Assembly (NCBI GenBank): GCA_900540495.1
Contig: UQGA01000017.1
Coordinates: 1-40,391, forward strand
DNA length: 40,391 nt
Direction of reading: 5' to 3'
Source: an uncultured Eubacteriales bacterium
GTDB lineage: Bacteria > Bacillota > Clostridia > Christensenellales > CAG-138
This document shows, one piece after another, positions 23,370 to 31,697 of this stretch. The stretch's first letter is position 1, and every line of letters starts with the position of its first letter. The position numbers were made by a program, and so were the translations under genes. Below the pieces are notes generated by a model. The model searched no databases, had not been told where the DNA came from, and saw only the letters and a program-made list of their open reading frames with translations.

Positions 23370-24623
23370 ATGGAACAGAGCATCGAGCGCACGCTCCGCT
23401 TCGTCGCGGAACATGACCCGGCCGTGGCGGAGGCAATGGCGGGCGAGCTGCAGCGCCAGCAACGCAATCTGGAGCTGATCGCCTCGGAAAACCTCGCCTC
23501 GCCGGCGGTGATGGCGGCGATGGGCAGCGTGCTGACGAACAAGTATGCCGAGGGCTATCCCGGCAAGCGGTACTACGGCGGCTGCGCGTATGTGGACGTG
23601 GTGGAAACGCTCGCCATCGAGCGCGCCAAGGCGCTGTTCCATGCGGATCACGCCAACGTCCAGCCACATTCCGGCGCGCAGGCGAATCTGGCGGTCTACT
23701 TTGCGCTGCTCGATCCGGGCGACACCGTGCTCGGCATGTCGCTGCAAAACGGCGGCCACCTCACGCACGGGATGCCGATCAACCTTTCCGGTCGCTATTA
23801 CCACTTTGAAGCCTACGGCGTGGATGAACAGACCGGCTGCATCGATTACGACGAGGTGGCGCGCATCGCCGAGCGCGTGCGCCCCAAGCTCATCGTGGCA
23901 GGCGCTTCCGCCTATCCGCGTACCATTGACTTTGCGCGTTTTGCCGAAATTGCGCATGGCGTGGGCGCGCTGCTGATGGTGGACATGGCGCACATCGCAG
24001 GGCTCGTCGCCGCAGGCGTGCATCCAAGCCCCGTCCCGTATGCGGATGTGGTCACCACCACCACGCACAAGACGCTGCGCGGGCCGCGCGGCGGTATGAT
24101 TCTCGCGCGGGAGTCGCTGGCCAAGGCCATCGACCGCGCCGTTTTCCCCGGCACGCAGGGCGGCCCGCTCATGCACGTGATCGCCGCCAAGGCCATCTGC
24201 CTGCAGGAGGCGCTGCAACCGGCCTTTGCCGACTATCAGCGCCGCACCGTGGAAAACGCCAAGGCGCTGGCGGACGGCCTGCTCCGGCGCGGCATGCGCC
24301 TGGTATCCGGCGGCACCGACAACCACCTGCTGCTGCTCGATTTGCGCGGCCTTGACATCACGGGCAAGGAGCTGGAGCACCGGCTCGATTCCGTCTACAT
24401 CACCGTCAACAAGAACACCGTCCCGAACGATCCGCAAAAGCCGTTCGTCACAAGCGGCGTGCGCATCGGCACGCCCGCCGTCACCACGCGCGGCCTCGGT
24501 ACGGTTGAGATGGACCTCATCGCCGACTGCATCTATCGTACCGCCACGGACTATGCGCGCAGCGCGGACGACGTGCGGCGCATCGTGACCGAGATGACCG
24601 ACCGGTTCCCGGTGTACGCCTGA
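23370..24623 (+). CDS. glyA: Serine hydroxymethyltransferase
   Basis: This 417-residue PLP enzyme interconverts serine and glycine with transfer of a one-carbon unit to tetrahydrofolate. Signatures include LELIASENLASPAV near residue 35, YPGKRYYGG, HSGAQAN and the PLP lysine in VVTTTTHKTLRGPRGG (Lys234). Length is normal. ACGGAGG lies 9 bases before the ATG at 23370; the frame is open upstream through the riboswitch but is not coding there. Control by a glycine-on switch suggests the enzyme is made when glycine is plentiful, so it may work toward serine or in balance with glycine cleavage encoded elsewhere. Confidence 0.97.
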   Translation: MEQSIERTLRFVAEHDPAVAEAMAGELQRQQRNLELIASENLASPAVMAAMGSVLTNKYAEGYPGKRYYGGCAYVDVVETLAIERAKALFHADHANVQPHSGAQANLAVYFALLDPGDTVLGMSLQNGGHLTHGMPINLSGRYYHFEAYGVDEQTGCIDYDEVARIAERVRPKLIVAGASAYPRTIDFARFAEIAHGVGALLMVDMAHIAGLVAAGVHPSPVPYADVVTTTTHKTLRGPRGGMILARESLAKAIDRAVFPGTQGGPLMHVIAAKAICLQEALQPAFADYQRRTVENAKALADGLLRRGMRLVSGGTDNHLLLLDLRGLDITGKELEHRLDSVYITVNKNTVPNDPQKPFVTSGVRIGTPAVTTRGLGTVEMDLIADCIYRTATDYARSADDVRRIVTEMTDRFPVYA

Positions 24624-24646
24624 ACTCCGCCCCACGGGCGAAATCG

Positions 24647-24676
24647 AACGGCCCCCGACATTTGTCGGGGGCCGTT
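24647..24676. terminator. Bidirectional hairpin between glyA and the glycosyltransferase gene
   Basis: AACGGCCCCCGACA (24647-24660) pairs with TGTCGGGGGCCGTT (24663-24676). The two genes converge here. T-tracts are poor in both directions (TTCGATTT on the minus side). Confidence 0.7.
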
Positions 24677-24693
24677 GCCGTTGAAAACGGGGA

Positions 24694-25845
24694 TCAGGTT
24701 CCGTCCAGCAGCGCTCGCACGATCCGCTCCGCCGCGTCCGCCGCGAGCACGTCGTGCTGCCGGTCGGCCATGGCGGTACGCGCGCGTTCATCGTCCAGCA
24801 GGGAGAGCGCAAGGCGCGCGGCATCCGCGCTGTCCGCCGCAACGGCTGCCATGCCGTTGGCCGCAAAGAAGGCGGCGTTGCGCGTCTCGCATCCGCCTAC
24901 CGCGTCCGTCAACAGCAACGGCAGGCCCTTTGCCGCCGCCTCGGTCACGGTCAGGCCGCCGGGCTTGGTCAGCAGCAAATCGGCCGCGTCCATCATCAGG
25001 CTCACCCGGTCGGTAAAGGGCTGCACGATCACGCGCGGATCGCACCGGTGATCCCCCTGCAGCGCGCCAAGAAGGCGCCGGTTGTTTCCGCACAGGCAGA
25101 GGAGCCGGTCGCATGGTCCCAGGTGCGGCGCGACCGCAGCGGCCGTCTCCCGGGCGCCGCCGGCGCCCATGCTGCCGGACATGAGCAGCAGCACGCGCCC
25201 ATCCTGCGGCAGCGACAACGCCCGCCGCGCCTGCGCGCGCGGCATCCGCACGGTGAACGCTGCCCGAACCGGGATTCCAGCCGGCAACAGCTTTTCGCGC
25301 GGGACGCCCTTTTCCACGAATTCATCCGCAAGCGACGCATGCGGGATGCAGTAGAGATCCAGCGCAGTCTGTCCCACGAACGGGCTGCACGTATAGTCCG
25401 TGGCAATAAAACAGCAGCGGATATCGCGCATCCGCGCATAGGCGCGCTGGTGGCGCAGCCATGTCAGCGCCGTCGCCGGGAACACGTGCGGCGCGACCAC
25501 CGCGTCGAATCCCCCGTCCCGTATAAAGCGGTAGAGCTTCGGCGCATACAGGGCGCTCAGCCGATAGGGGGCGTTGCTACATGCCGACCCGGCATGGGTT
25601 TCGCTGTGCGCATACCCCGCGTCAAACAGGGCCGGCATGTTGCGATAAACGCTTTTATGAACGCCGCTGACCAGCTGCGATACGCCGGGCGGCGCAAAGG
25701 AAAGCGCATCCTTCAGCACGCTCTGCACGCCGAACCGCTCCAGCTCCGCCATCAGCGCGCGGGCGGCGGCGTTATGCCCCTCGCCGGTATTGCAGGAAAG
25801 CAGCAGCACCCTGCTGCATCCTTTTCGTCCTTCCATGGCTTCCAT
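24694..25845 (-). CDS. UgtP/MGDG-synthase-like glycosyltransferase
   Basis: This 383-residue GT-B protein resembles the diacylglycerol glucosyltransferase/MGDG synthase group. The N-terminal domain starts with VLLLSCNTGEGHNAAARAL (13-31), the GEGHN motif of that group, and contains FIATDYTCSPFV. The C-terminal nucleotide-sugar half has LMSGSMGAGG (221-230) and TKPGGLTVTEAAAKGLP (293-309). It probably adds a sugar to a lipid at the inner membrane face. The start at 25845 lies 4 bases after the stop of the upstream CrtO-like gene; an ATG three codons later is possible. The pairing suggests a glycolipid that is also acylated. Lipid acceptor and sugar are not evident. Confidence 0.85.
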   Translation of the reverse strand: MEAMEGRKGCSRVLLLSCNTGEGHNAAARALMAELERFGVQSVLKDALSFAPPGVSQLVSGVHKSVYRNMPALFDAGYAHSETHAGSACSNAPYRLSALYAPKLYRFIRDGGFDAVVAPHVFPATALTWLRHQRAYARMRDIRCCFIATDYTCSPFVGQTALDLYCIPHASLADEFVEKGVPREKLLPAGIPVRAAFTVRMPRAQARRALSLPQDGRVLLLMSGSMGAGGARETAAAVAPHLGPCDRLLCLCGNNRRLLGALQGDHRCDPRVIVQPFTDRVSLMMDAADLLLTKPGGLTVTEAAAKGLPLLLTDAVGGCETRNAAFFAANGMAAVAADSADAARLALSLLDDERARTAMADRQHDVLAADAAERIVRALLDGT

Positions 25846-25849
25846 GGCT

Positions 25850-26365
25850 TCAGGCCGCTCCGACCGGCTGTGCCGCTTCCGCACACGGGGCCGGTTGCTG
25901 CACGGTGCGATTGCCGCCCAGGCGCAGATACAGGCGGGCGAGGCGCGGGCGGTTATATCGCTGGATGATGATGAACGGCAAGTGCGACAGCGCATAGAGC
26001 GCCGTGGCCACCGCGCCGGCTACGCCCCGCAGCAGCAACCACAGGCCTGCGCTGCACGCCAGGAGCACCCAGTGGATGCATTCGGCCACGCAGGTCTCCT
26101 GCAACAGCCGCTCGAGCGTCGCCGCAGTCGGCTTGCCCGAAAACCTTTTTTTGACCATGTCCGGCGCGTAGCGGCTGGCGTCGGGCACGCGCAGCTTCCA
26201 GCGTTGCACGCCCAACCGTTCGTAGGCCGCTCCTCCGCGCTCCCAGTCGCGGCAGCGGTACGGCCCGCGGTCAAAGTGGAACCACCTGCGCGGCAGCGCC
26301 TCGCCGACCACATGCGCGGCCACGCCCAGCAGCACGATATACAACACGGCAAACACAGCTCTCAA
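25850..26365 (-). CDS. CrtO-like glycosyl-lipid acyltransferase, TTG start
   Basis: This 171-residue membrane protein resembles glycosyl-4,4'-diaponeurosporenoate acyltransferase (CrtO of staphyloxanthin synthesis) and its wider family. It has WERGGAAYERLGVQRWKLRV (41-60), the ETCVAECIHW motif (90-99) and LPFIIIQRYNRPRL (129-142), with hydrophobic segments at 2-20 and about 100-130. TTG at 26365 is the start because AAGGAGG precedes it by 8-9 bases; the nearby ATG is out of frame. It is the first gene of a two-gene operon with a lipid glycosyltransferase. No carotenoid genes are in the window, so the substrate is probably another glycolipid. The C-terminal tail is variable and low in complexity. 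Confidence 0.75.
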   Translation of the reverse strand: MRAVFAVLYIVLLGVAAHVVGEALPRRWFHFDRGPYRCRDWERGGAAYERLGVQRWKLRVPDASRYAPDMVKKRFSGKPTAATLERLLQETCVAECIHWVLLACSAGLWLLLRGVAGAVATALYALSHLPFIIIQRYNRPRLARLYLRLGGNRTVQQPAPCAEAAQPVGAA

Positions 26366-26389
26366 CGCCCATCCCTCCTTTTCGCACAC

Positions 26390-26470
26390 AGTATAGCGCG
26401 CCCGGTTAAACCAAACATCAACGCAAGGTAAACGCCAGTTGATGTTTGTCGCGCACGAATGTGTTATACT
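26390..26470. promoter_or_regulatory. Mirror-image divergent promoters with inverted repeat
   Basis: AAACATCAAC (26413-26422) and GTTGATGTTT (26438-26447) form a perfect 10-bp inverted repeat. A TATACT -10 lies at the same distance on each side: 26395-26390 on the minus strand for the CrtO-like gene and 26465-26470 on the plus strand for the response regulator. TTGATG within each arm is 20 bases from its -10. A dimeric regulator bound to the repeat would affect both operons; the adjacent response regulator is the obvious candidate. Confidence 0.65.
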
Positions 26471-26513
26471 GTTGCAAACGCCTGCCGCTCTTCGGCTGGA
26501 AGGAGGAAAGCGC

Positions 26514-27194
26514 ATGTTTCGGGTTCTGGTCGTTGAGGATGATGCGGCGCTGTCGCAACTGTTCTGCCGGGTGCTTACACGCAACGGCTACCTTGCCTTC
26601 GCCGCCTCAGACGGCGTGGAGGCCCTGGCGCTGCTCGAGCGGGAATACATCGACCTGATGATTGCCGATGTCATGATGCCTCGCATGGACGGCTATGCGC
26701 TCGTGCACGCGTTGCGCGAGGCGGGCAGCAAGATCCCCGTGCTGATGATCACGGCCAAAGACGACTTCTCCGCCATGCAGCAGGGTTTTCTTTCCGGAAC
26801 GGACGACTATATGGTAAAGCCAGTTAACGTCAACGAAATGGTGCTGCGCGTGCGCGCGCTGCTGCGGCGCGCACAGATGATCAACGAGCGGCGCCAGACG
26901 ATTGGCTCCACGGTGCTTGAGTATGATTCCATGACCGTATATCGGGACGGTCGCGGCATGGTGCTGCCGCAAAAGGAATTCCTGCTGCTGTACAAACTGC
27001 TGTCCTACCCCGGACGCATCTTTACGCGCCAGCAGCTGATGGACGATATCTGGGGCATCGACTCCGAGACCGAGGCGCGCACCGTGGACGTACATATCAA
27101 CCGCCTGCGCGACCGCCTGCGGGGCAACCCCGATTTTGAGCTGGTCACGGTGCGGGGCCTCGGCTACAAGGCAGTGAAGCGCCATGCAGGATAA
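26514..27194 (+). CDS. OmpR-family response regulator
   Basis: This 226-residue protein has a receiver domain (1-120) with the acidic pocket VVEDDAA (Asp9, Asp10), phospho-acceptor Asp52 in IADVMMPRMDGY, MITAKDD and VKPVN. A C-terminal winged-helix DNA-binding domain follows (LPQKEFLLLYKLLSYPGRIF, ARTVDVHINRLRDRL, VTVRGLGYKAV). It would be phosphorylated by the histidine kinase whose gene overlaps its end by 11 bases. AAGGAGG lies before the ATG at 26514. It is transcribed away from the CrtO/UgtP-like operon, across the shared inverted repeat, and may control it and itself. Confidence 0.95.
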   Translation: MFRVLVVEDDAALSQLFCRVLTRNGYLAFAASDGVEALALLEREYIDLMIADVMMPRMDGYALVHALREAGSKIPVLMITAKDDFSAMQQGFLSGTDDYMVKPVNVNEMVLRVRALLRRAQMINERRQTIGSTVLEYDSMTVYRDGRGMVLPQKEFLLLYKLLSYPGRIFTRQQLMDDIWGIDSETEARTVDVHINRLRDRLRGNPDFELVTVRGLGYKAVKRHAG

Positions 27195-28230
27195 GCCGCG
27201 CTCGCTGCGGCACCGCCGCATTCGCCTGTACTATGCCGGCATCGTGTTCGGCGTAATGACGCTGTCCCTTGCGACCGCCGGATGCGTGGCGGCCGTGCTG
27301 TATCTGACGGGGGTTTGGCCGTCGATTGCGCTGTTTGCGTTCCTCACGCTGGGCGGTGCGAGCCTCGTGATCGGAGCGGTGCTCAGCGCCATCATCAGCC
27401 GCCGCGTGCTCAAGCCGATGCTGCGCCTGAGCGAAGCATCCCGGCGCGTGGCGCAGGGCGATTTTTCCACCCGCCTCGCCTACTCCGGCCACCTGGACGA
27501 GGTACAGGCCACATACCGGAGCTTCAACGACATGGTGTCGGAGCTGGGCGCCACGGAAACGCTGCGCAACGATTTTATCGCCAACGTCTCGCATGAGTTC
27601 AAAACGCCCATCAACGCCATCGAGGGATATGCCACGCTTTTGCAGGACCTGCAGCTCGGCGAAGATGAGCGGCGGGAGTACATCGACCACATCCTCGTAT
27701 CCACGGGCCGCCTTTCGGCGCTCGTGAGCAATATCCTGCTGCTCTCCAAACTCGATAACGGAGCGTATCCGGACGAAGCGGCGGCCTTCTCGCTGGACGA
27801 GCAGATCCGCCAGGCGCTGTTGCTGCTCGAACCGCGCTGGGCCCCCAAGGGTCTCCGGCTCGATGTGGAACTCGACAGCGTTCGCTATACCGGCTGCGAG
27901 TCGATGCTCATGCAGGTCTGGATCAACCTCGTGGACAACGCGATCAAATTCAGTCCCCCCGGCGGAACGGTGCATGTGCGCCTGCGCGCCCTGGCCGGTG
28001 GCGCGGAGGTCGTCGTTTCCGACGAAGGCGAGGGAATGTCGCAGGAAACACAGCGGCATGTTTTTGACAAGTTTTATCAGGGAGACACCTCGCACCGCGC
28101 CGAAGGCAACGGCCTGGGACTTTCCCTCGTGCGGGCCATCGTGCTCCGCCACAGCGGCGAAGTAACGGTAAAAAGCGCGCCGGGCGCGGGAGCCACGTTT
28201 ACCGTTCTCCTCCCCGCGCAGGCATCTTAA
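27184..28230 (+). CDS. Sensor histidine kinase with a minimal extracellular loop
   Basis: This 348-residue kinase has two membrane helices (about 18-41 and 48-71) joined by only about six residues. A HAMP linker (73-125), the HisKA box NDFIANVSHEFKTPINAIEG with phospho-acceptor His137, and a HATPase domain follow (NLVDNAIKFS, DEGEGMS, GNGLGLSLV). With almost no extracellular domain it resembles intramembrane-sensing kinases, which often respond to envelope damage through other membrane proteins. Its start overlaps the response-regulator gene by 11 bases, so the pair is coupled. The signal is unknown; the divergent glycolipid genes hint at membrane-lipid state. Confidence 0.93.
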   Translation: MQDKPRSLRHRRIRLYYAGIVFGVMTLSLATAGCVAAVLYLTGVWPSIALFAFLTLGGASLVIGAVLSAIISRRVLKPMLRLSEASRRVAQGDFSTRLAYSGHLDEVQATYRSFNDMVSELGATETLRNDFIANVSHEFKTPINAIEGYATLLQDLQLGEDERREYIDHILVSTGRLSALVSNILLLSKLDNGAYPDEAAAFSLDEQIRQALLLLEPRWAPKGLRLDVELDSVRYTGCESMLMQVWINLVDNAIKFSPPGGTVHVRLRALAGGAEVVVSDEGEGMSQETQRHVFDKFYQGDTSHRAEGNGLGLSLVRAIVLRHSGEVTVKSAPGAGATFTVLLPAQAS

Positions 28231-28256
28231 GCATTTCTTATAAAAATAGCAAGAAG

Positions 28257-28297
28257 TCCCGCCGCATTCCATGCTATAATAGCAGCATACGGCGGGA
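28257..28297 (+). promoter_or_regulatory. Extended -10 promoter inside an inverted repeat
   Basis: TCCCGCCG (28257-28264) and CGGCGGGA (28290-28297) flank TGCTATAAT, an extended -10 (TATAAT at 28275-28280). ATGCT and AGCAT inside can also pair. No good -35 is seen. The repeat could be an operator for the downstream TVP38 gene or a stem-loop at the end of the kinase transcript. Confidence 0.5.
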
Positions 28298-28351
28298 ACG
28301 GTTATCGGCCGCTCATCGCAAGGCAGACCGCCACGAGCAGGAGGACGTCCC

Positions 28352-29161
28352 ATGTCGGCAAGACGGATATGGTTTCGAGATCAGCCCGAGGAGAAGCGGC
28401 GCGCCATGCGGCGCAGCATCCTCGCCGTCGCGGCGTTTCTCGCGGCGACGGGGGTGCTGGCGCTGCTGGTGGGCAGGCCGCTGCTCCACTTCATCGGCGA
28501 TCCCGCGAAGTTCCGCGCATGGGTGGATACGCACGGGCTCCTTGGCCGCGCGGCGTTCGTCGGCATGATGTTCACACAGGTGGTGCTGGCCATCCTGCCG
28601 GGCGAGCCGCTCGAAATCGCCGCCGGCTATGCGTTCGGCTTCTGGGAGGGGACGCTGCTTTGCATGCTCGGCGCGTCGCTGGCCAGCGCGCTCATCTTCT
28701 CGTTTGTGCGGCGCTACGGCACGCGCGTGGTGCGGGTGTTCTTTTCCGAGGAGCAGATCGCCTCGGCGCGCTTTCTGAACGACCCCCAACGGATGACGTT
28801 GCTGACGCTGATCCTGTTCCTCATCCCCGGCACGCCCAAGGACGTGATGACCTATTGTGTCGGCCTGACGCCGATGAAATTCTCCACGTGGATGCTCATC
28901 GCCACGTTTGCCCGCATCCCCTCCATCGTGACCTCCACCATCGGTGGCAACGCGCTCGGCGTGCAGGACTATCGCATCGCCATCATCGTGTTTGTCGCCA
29001 CGGCGATCATCAGCGTGGCCGGCATCCTCGCCTACCGGCGTTTCAGCGCGCGCCGCGTTACGCACGCCGAAAAAGCGCAGCCGGCAGCCGATGCGCCGAC
29101 GCCGCACGCCACGGCCGACGAAACCGCCCGGCCTGACTCCGCCGGGACGGCCGCGCCATAA
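28352..29161 (+). CDS. TVP38/TMEM64 (VTT/DedA-like) membrane protein
   Basis: This 269-residue integral membrane protein belongs to the VTT (SNARE-associated, DedA-related) superfamily. Two characteristic re-entrant motifs are present: VLAILPGEPLEIAAGYAFG and FLIPGTPKDVMTYCVGLTPM. About six hydrophobic segments are seen. Relatives are thought to take part in lipid scrambling or transport of undecaprenyl phosphate or lipids, but a general function is not settled. The last ~35 residues are polar, Ala/Pro/Asp-rich and probably cytosolic. AGGAGG lies 8 bases before the ATG. It follows the two-component system and a possible promoter of its own. Confidence 0.88.
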   Translation: MSARRIWFRDQPEEKRRAMRRSILAVAAFLAATGVLALLVGRPLLHFIGDPAKFRAWVDTHGLLGRAAFVGMMFTQVVLAILPGEPLEIAAGYAFGFWEGTLLCMLGASLASALIFSFVRRYGTRVVRVFFSEEQIASARFLNDPQRMTLLTLILFLIPGTPKDVMTYCVGLTPMKFSTWMLIATFARIPSIVTSTIGGNALGVQDYRIAIIVFVATAIISVAGILAYRRFSARRVTHAEKAQPAADAPTPHATADETARPDSAGTAAP

Positions 29162-29287
29162 AACCACAGAATTTTACAAATTTTATGCAACCAAACGATC
29201 ATTTCGGGAGTCTTTATTATAGAGGATTTTCGGAGTGTCGGGGCATGTCCTGCGCCCATTGTAGAAACCATGCGGAAGGAGACGGCC

Positions 29288-30016
29288 ATGAAAACGGTCA
29301 AGGAGGTCAGCCGGATGTCCGGCGTCAGCATTCGCGCGCTGCACCACTACGACGCCATCGGCCTGCTGCCGCCCAGCGGCGTTACGGAGGCCGGCTACCG
29401 GCAGTACGACGGCGCGGCGCTCCGGCGGCTGCAACTCATCCTGCTGTACCGGGAGCTTGGTTTCCCGCTCGACGAGATCAAGCGGCTGCTTGACAGCCCC
29501 GCCTTCCATCGCCGCGACGCGCTCGCCCGGCTGGCCGAGATGCTGCGGTTCAAGCGGGAGCGGCTGGATGCGTTGATCGCGCTGGCCTGCGGGTTGCAGG
29601 CCTCCGGCGACGAGGCCGACGGCCGCATGCCCGACTTTTCCGCGTTTGACCGGCACGGACTCGACCACTGCATCACGGACGCGCTGCAGCGCGACGACCG
29701 GACGCCGTCCTCCGACGGACACGCGCAGGCGGGCACGGACGGCGACGCGGCGTTTATGGCGCAGTTCGCTGCGCTCGGCCGGCTCAAGTCGCTGCCGCCG
29801 GAGGATGCGACGGTACAGCGGCAGGTGGAACGGCTGCGGGGGTATATCAGCGCGAATTACTATGCCTGCACGCTCGACGTGTTCGAATGTCTGGCCGGCC
29901 TGTACGCTTCCGGCAGGTTTACCGACAGCATCGATGCAGCGGGCGGCGAGGGTACTGCGGCGTTTGCGGCGGCCGCCATCAGCGCATACTGCCGTGCCGC
30001 CGGGCGCGGGCGCTGA
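29288..30016 (+). CDS. MerR-family regulator with TipAS-like C-terminal domain
   Basis: This 242-residue protein has an N-terminal MerR winged helix (VKEVSRMSGVSIRALHHYDA, IGLLPPSG, GYRQYDGAALRRLQ), a dimerisation coiled coil (about 75-105) and a C-terminal helical domain of TipAS type. TipAS domains bind thiopeptides and other compounds, and such regulators activate resistance or stress genes by untwisting long-spaced promoters. The ATG at 29288 has AAGGAG at about 7 bases; an in-frame ATG 18 bases upstream is poorer. No clear target gene or long-spaced dyad is adjacent, so targets and inducers are unknown. A strong terminator follows. Confidence 0.88.
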   Translation: MKTVKEVSRMSGVSIRALHHYDAIGLLPPSGVTEAGYRQYDGAALRRLQLILLYRELGFPLDEIKRLLDSPAFHRRDALARLAEMLRFKRERLDALIALACGLQASGDEADGRMPDFSAFDRHGLDHCITDALQRDDRTPSSDGHAQAGTDGDAAFMAQFAALGRLKSLPPEDATVQRQVERLRGYISANYYACTLDVFECLAGLYASGRFTDSIDAAGGEGTAAFAAAAISAYCRAAGRGR

Positions 30017-30040
30017 ACCGGGCTGGAACCGTACAGGCAC

Positions 30041-30067
30041 AAAGGGCCGCATCTCTGCGGCCCTTTT
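30041..30067. terminator. Bidirectional terminator
   Basis: AAAGGGCCGCA (30041-30051) pairs with TGCGGCCCTTT (30056-30066). T and A tracts flank the stem on both sides, serving the convergent MerR gene and small membrane-protein gene. Confidence 0.85.
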
Positions 30068-30101
30068 GCAACGCTCTCATTTCTTCGGCAAATCGATGCG
30101 G

Positions 30102-30404
30102 CTATGGCGCGGGAACGACGACAATGGGCGTTTCCTCCGGCGCCTCAGACGGCTGCGGGGTCTCGCCGCGGAGCTTGTCCGCCCCTTCGTCGAGCAAATC
30201 GGCCGCATCGTTTGCAATGCCGGATTCGTTCACAAACGAGGTGACCACAGATTTGATCTGCTCAAACAACGCGCGCAGGGAGCCGATGAAATCGGCCAGC
30301 TCGCCCGTGAGCAGCCCCTTCCCGTCCAGATAGAATAACACGGCCAGCAGCAGGATCAGAATGACCACAATGAGGCCGATGAGTTGAAACACCGGTTTGA
30401 GCAT
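30102..30404 (-). CDS. Small single-pass membrane protein, unknown function
   Basis: This 100-residue protein has one N-terminal membrane helix (about 6-27, IGLIVVILILLLAVLFYLDG), an amphipathic helical stretch (DFIGSLRALFEQIKSVVTSF) and a Pro/Glu-rich tail (ETPQPSEAPEETPIVV). No family was recognised. A strong ribosome site (AAGGAGGG) precedes the ATG, and an extended -10 (TGGTAAAAT, -10 at 30440-30435) lies upstream, so it is likely a real, independently transcribed gene. It may be a membrane scaffold or stress protein, but nothing in the sequence fixes a role. Confidence 0.7.
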   Translation of the reverse strand: MLKPVFQLIGLIVVILILLLAVLFYLDGKGLLTGELADFIGSLRALFEQIKSVVTSFVNESGIANDAADLLDEGADKLRGETPQPSEAPEETPIVVVPAP

Positions 30405-30500
30405 GTTGCCCGCCCTCCTTTTCGTACACGCAACATTTTACCACAGCCATCCCATTCTATGCTGTAAACAGACTGTAAAATGCGCGGCGCGCCGCACGCT

Positions 30501-31685
30501 TCACACAAGGCCGTCCGGTTGCAGGGTCATATGTTCAGCATCCCGCAGCGCAGCCTCGATCATGTCCGAAAAGTCGACCAGCGCCTCGCTCTCGCGCAGC
30601 TTGTCCACCCGCGGCTTGGTGACCGGGTGCTGCGGCACGAACACGGTGCAACAATCCTCATACGGCAAGATGGAGGTCTCAAACGTGCCGATGGCCTTGG
30701 CCCGCTCCACGATCTCTTCCTTATCAAAGCCGATCAACGGCCGGAACACGGGCAGCGTCACCGCGTCCTCCGTCACGGTAAGGCTTTCGATGGTCTGGCT
30801 GGCGACCTGCCCGATCGATTCGCCGGTGACGAGCGCCTGCGCCCCGGTCGCCCGCGCGACGCGCTCGGCGATGCGCATCATGAGCCGCCGCATGAGCACG
30901 GTGGTTTCGGAAGCGGGACAGCGGTCGTAAATGGCGAGCTGGATGTCGGTAAACGGGATGAGGTGCAGCGCGACCGGCCCGGTATGCTGCGCGAGCAGGC
31001 GCGCCAGCTCCACCACCTTGTCGCGCGCGCGTTCGCTGGTGTATGGATAGCTGTAAAAATGCACCGCGTCCACGGTCACGCCGCGCTTGGCGATCATATA
31101 GCCGGCCACGGGGCTGTCGATGCCGCCGGAGAGCAGCAGCAACGCGCGCCCGTTGCAGCCCACCGGCATGCCGCCGGGTCCCATGAGCTCTCCCGCGTAG
31201 ACGAACGCCCGCTCCTGGCGGATCTCGACGCCCACGCGCAGCTGCGGCGCATGCACGTCCACCGACAGCGCCGGAAACCGCTCCAGCAGCTCGCCGCCGA
31301 GCGCGGCGCAGATCTCGGCCGAACGCATGGGGAAGTGCTTGTCCGCCCGGCGCGCAAATACCTTGAACGTAGCGTGCGTGCGGCCCTGCAGCGCCTGCGC
31401 CATCAGTTCGGCCGCCGCCTCCGTGATGGCGGCAAAATCCTTTTCCACCGCGAACGCGATGCTGACGGAGTGTACGCCGAACACGCGCGTAAGCCGTTCG
31501 GCCGCCGCCTGCGCGCGCTGTTGCGGCACGTCGAACACGAAGATGCGCCCCTGTTCGCGCACCACGCGCACCGGCAGCGGAGCGAGGGCGCGGCCAAGCG
31601 CGCCCGTCAGGCTCCGTTCAAAATAGGGCCGGTTCAACCCCTTCAAATGGATCTCCGCATAGCGGACCAGCAGCACCGTTTCCAT
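30501..31685 (-). CDS. thiI: tRNA 4-thiouridine sulfurtransferase
   Basis: This 394-residue protein has the ThiI layout: an N-terminal ferredoxin-like segment (LLVRYAEIHLKGLNRPYFE), a THUMP domain (about 60-165) for tRNA binding, and a PP-loop ATP pyrophosphatase domain with LLLLSGGIDSPVAG (183-196). It adenylates U8 of tRNA and inserts sulfur to give s4U; ThiI can also feed thiamine thiazole synthesis. The C-terminal rhodanese domain of the E. coli enzyme is absent, as in many Firmicutes. Sulfur would come from the cysteine desulfurase encoded 12 bases upstream in the same operon. The start is well supported by family alignment. Confidence 0.96.
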   Translation of the reverse strand: METVLLVRYAEIHLKGLNRPYFERSLTGALGRALAPLPVRVVREQGRIFVFDVPQQRAQAAAERLTRVFGVHSVSIAFAVEKDFAAITEAAAELMAQALQGRTHATFKVFARRADKHFPMRSAEICAALGGELLERFPALSVDVHAPQLRVGVEIRQERAFVYAGELMGPGGMPVGCNGRALLLLSGGIDSPVAGYMIAKRGVTVDAVHFYSYPYTSERARDKVVELARLLAQHTGPVALHLIPFTDIQLAIYDRCPASETTVLMRRLMMRIAERVARATGAQALVTGESIGQVASQTIESLTVTEDAVTLPVFRPLIGFDKEEIVERAKAIGTFETSILPYEDCCTVFVPQHPVTKPRVDKLRESEALVDFSDMIEAALRDAEHMTLQPDGLV

Positions 31686-31697
31686 GTGCGTCCTCCC

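Noticed and set aside
26402..26409. CCGGTTAA as an operator of the LacI-type regulator
   Set aside because: Only a half-site, outside any sugar locus; the full palindrome is at 20257-20276.
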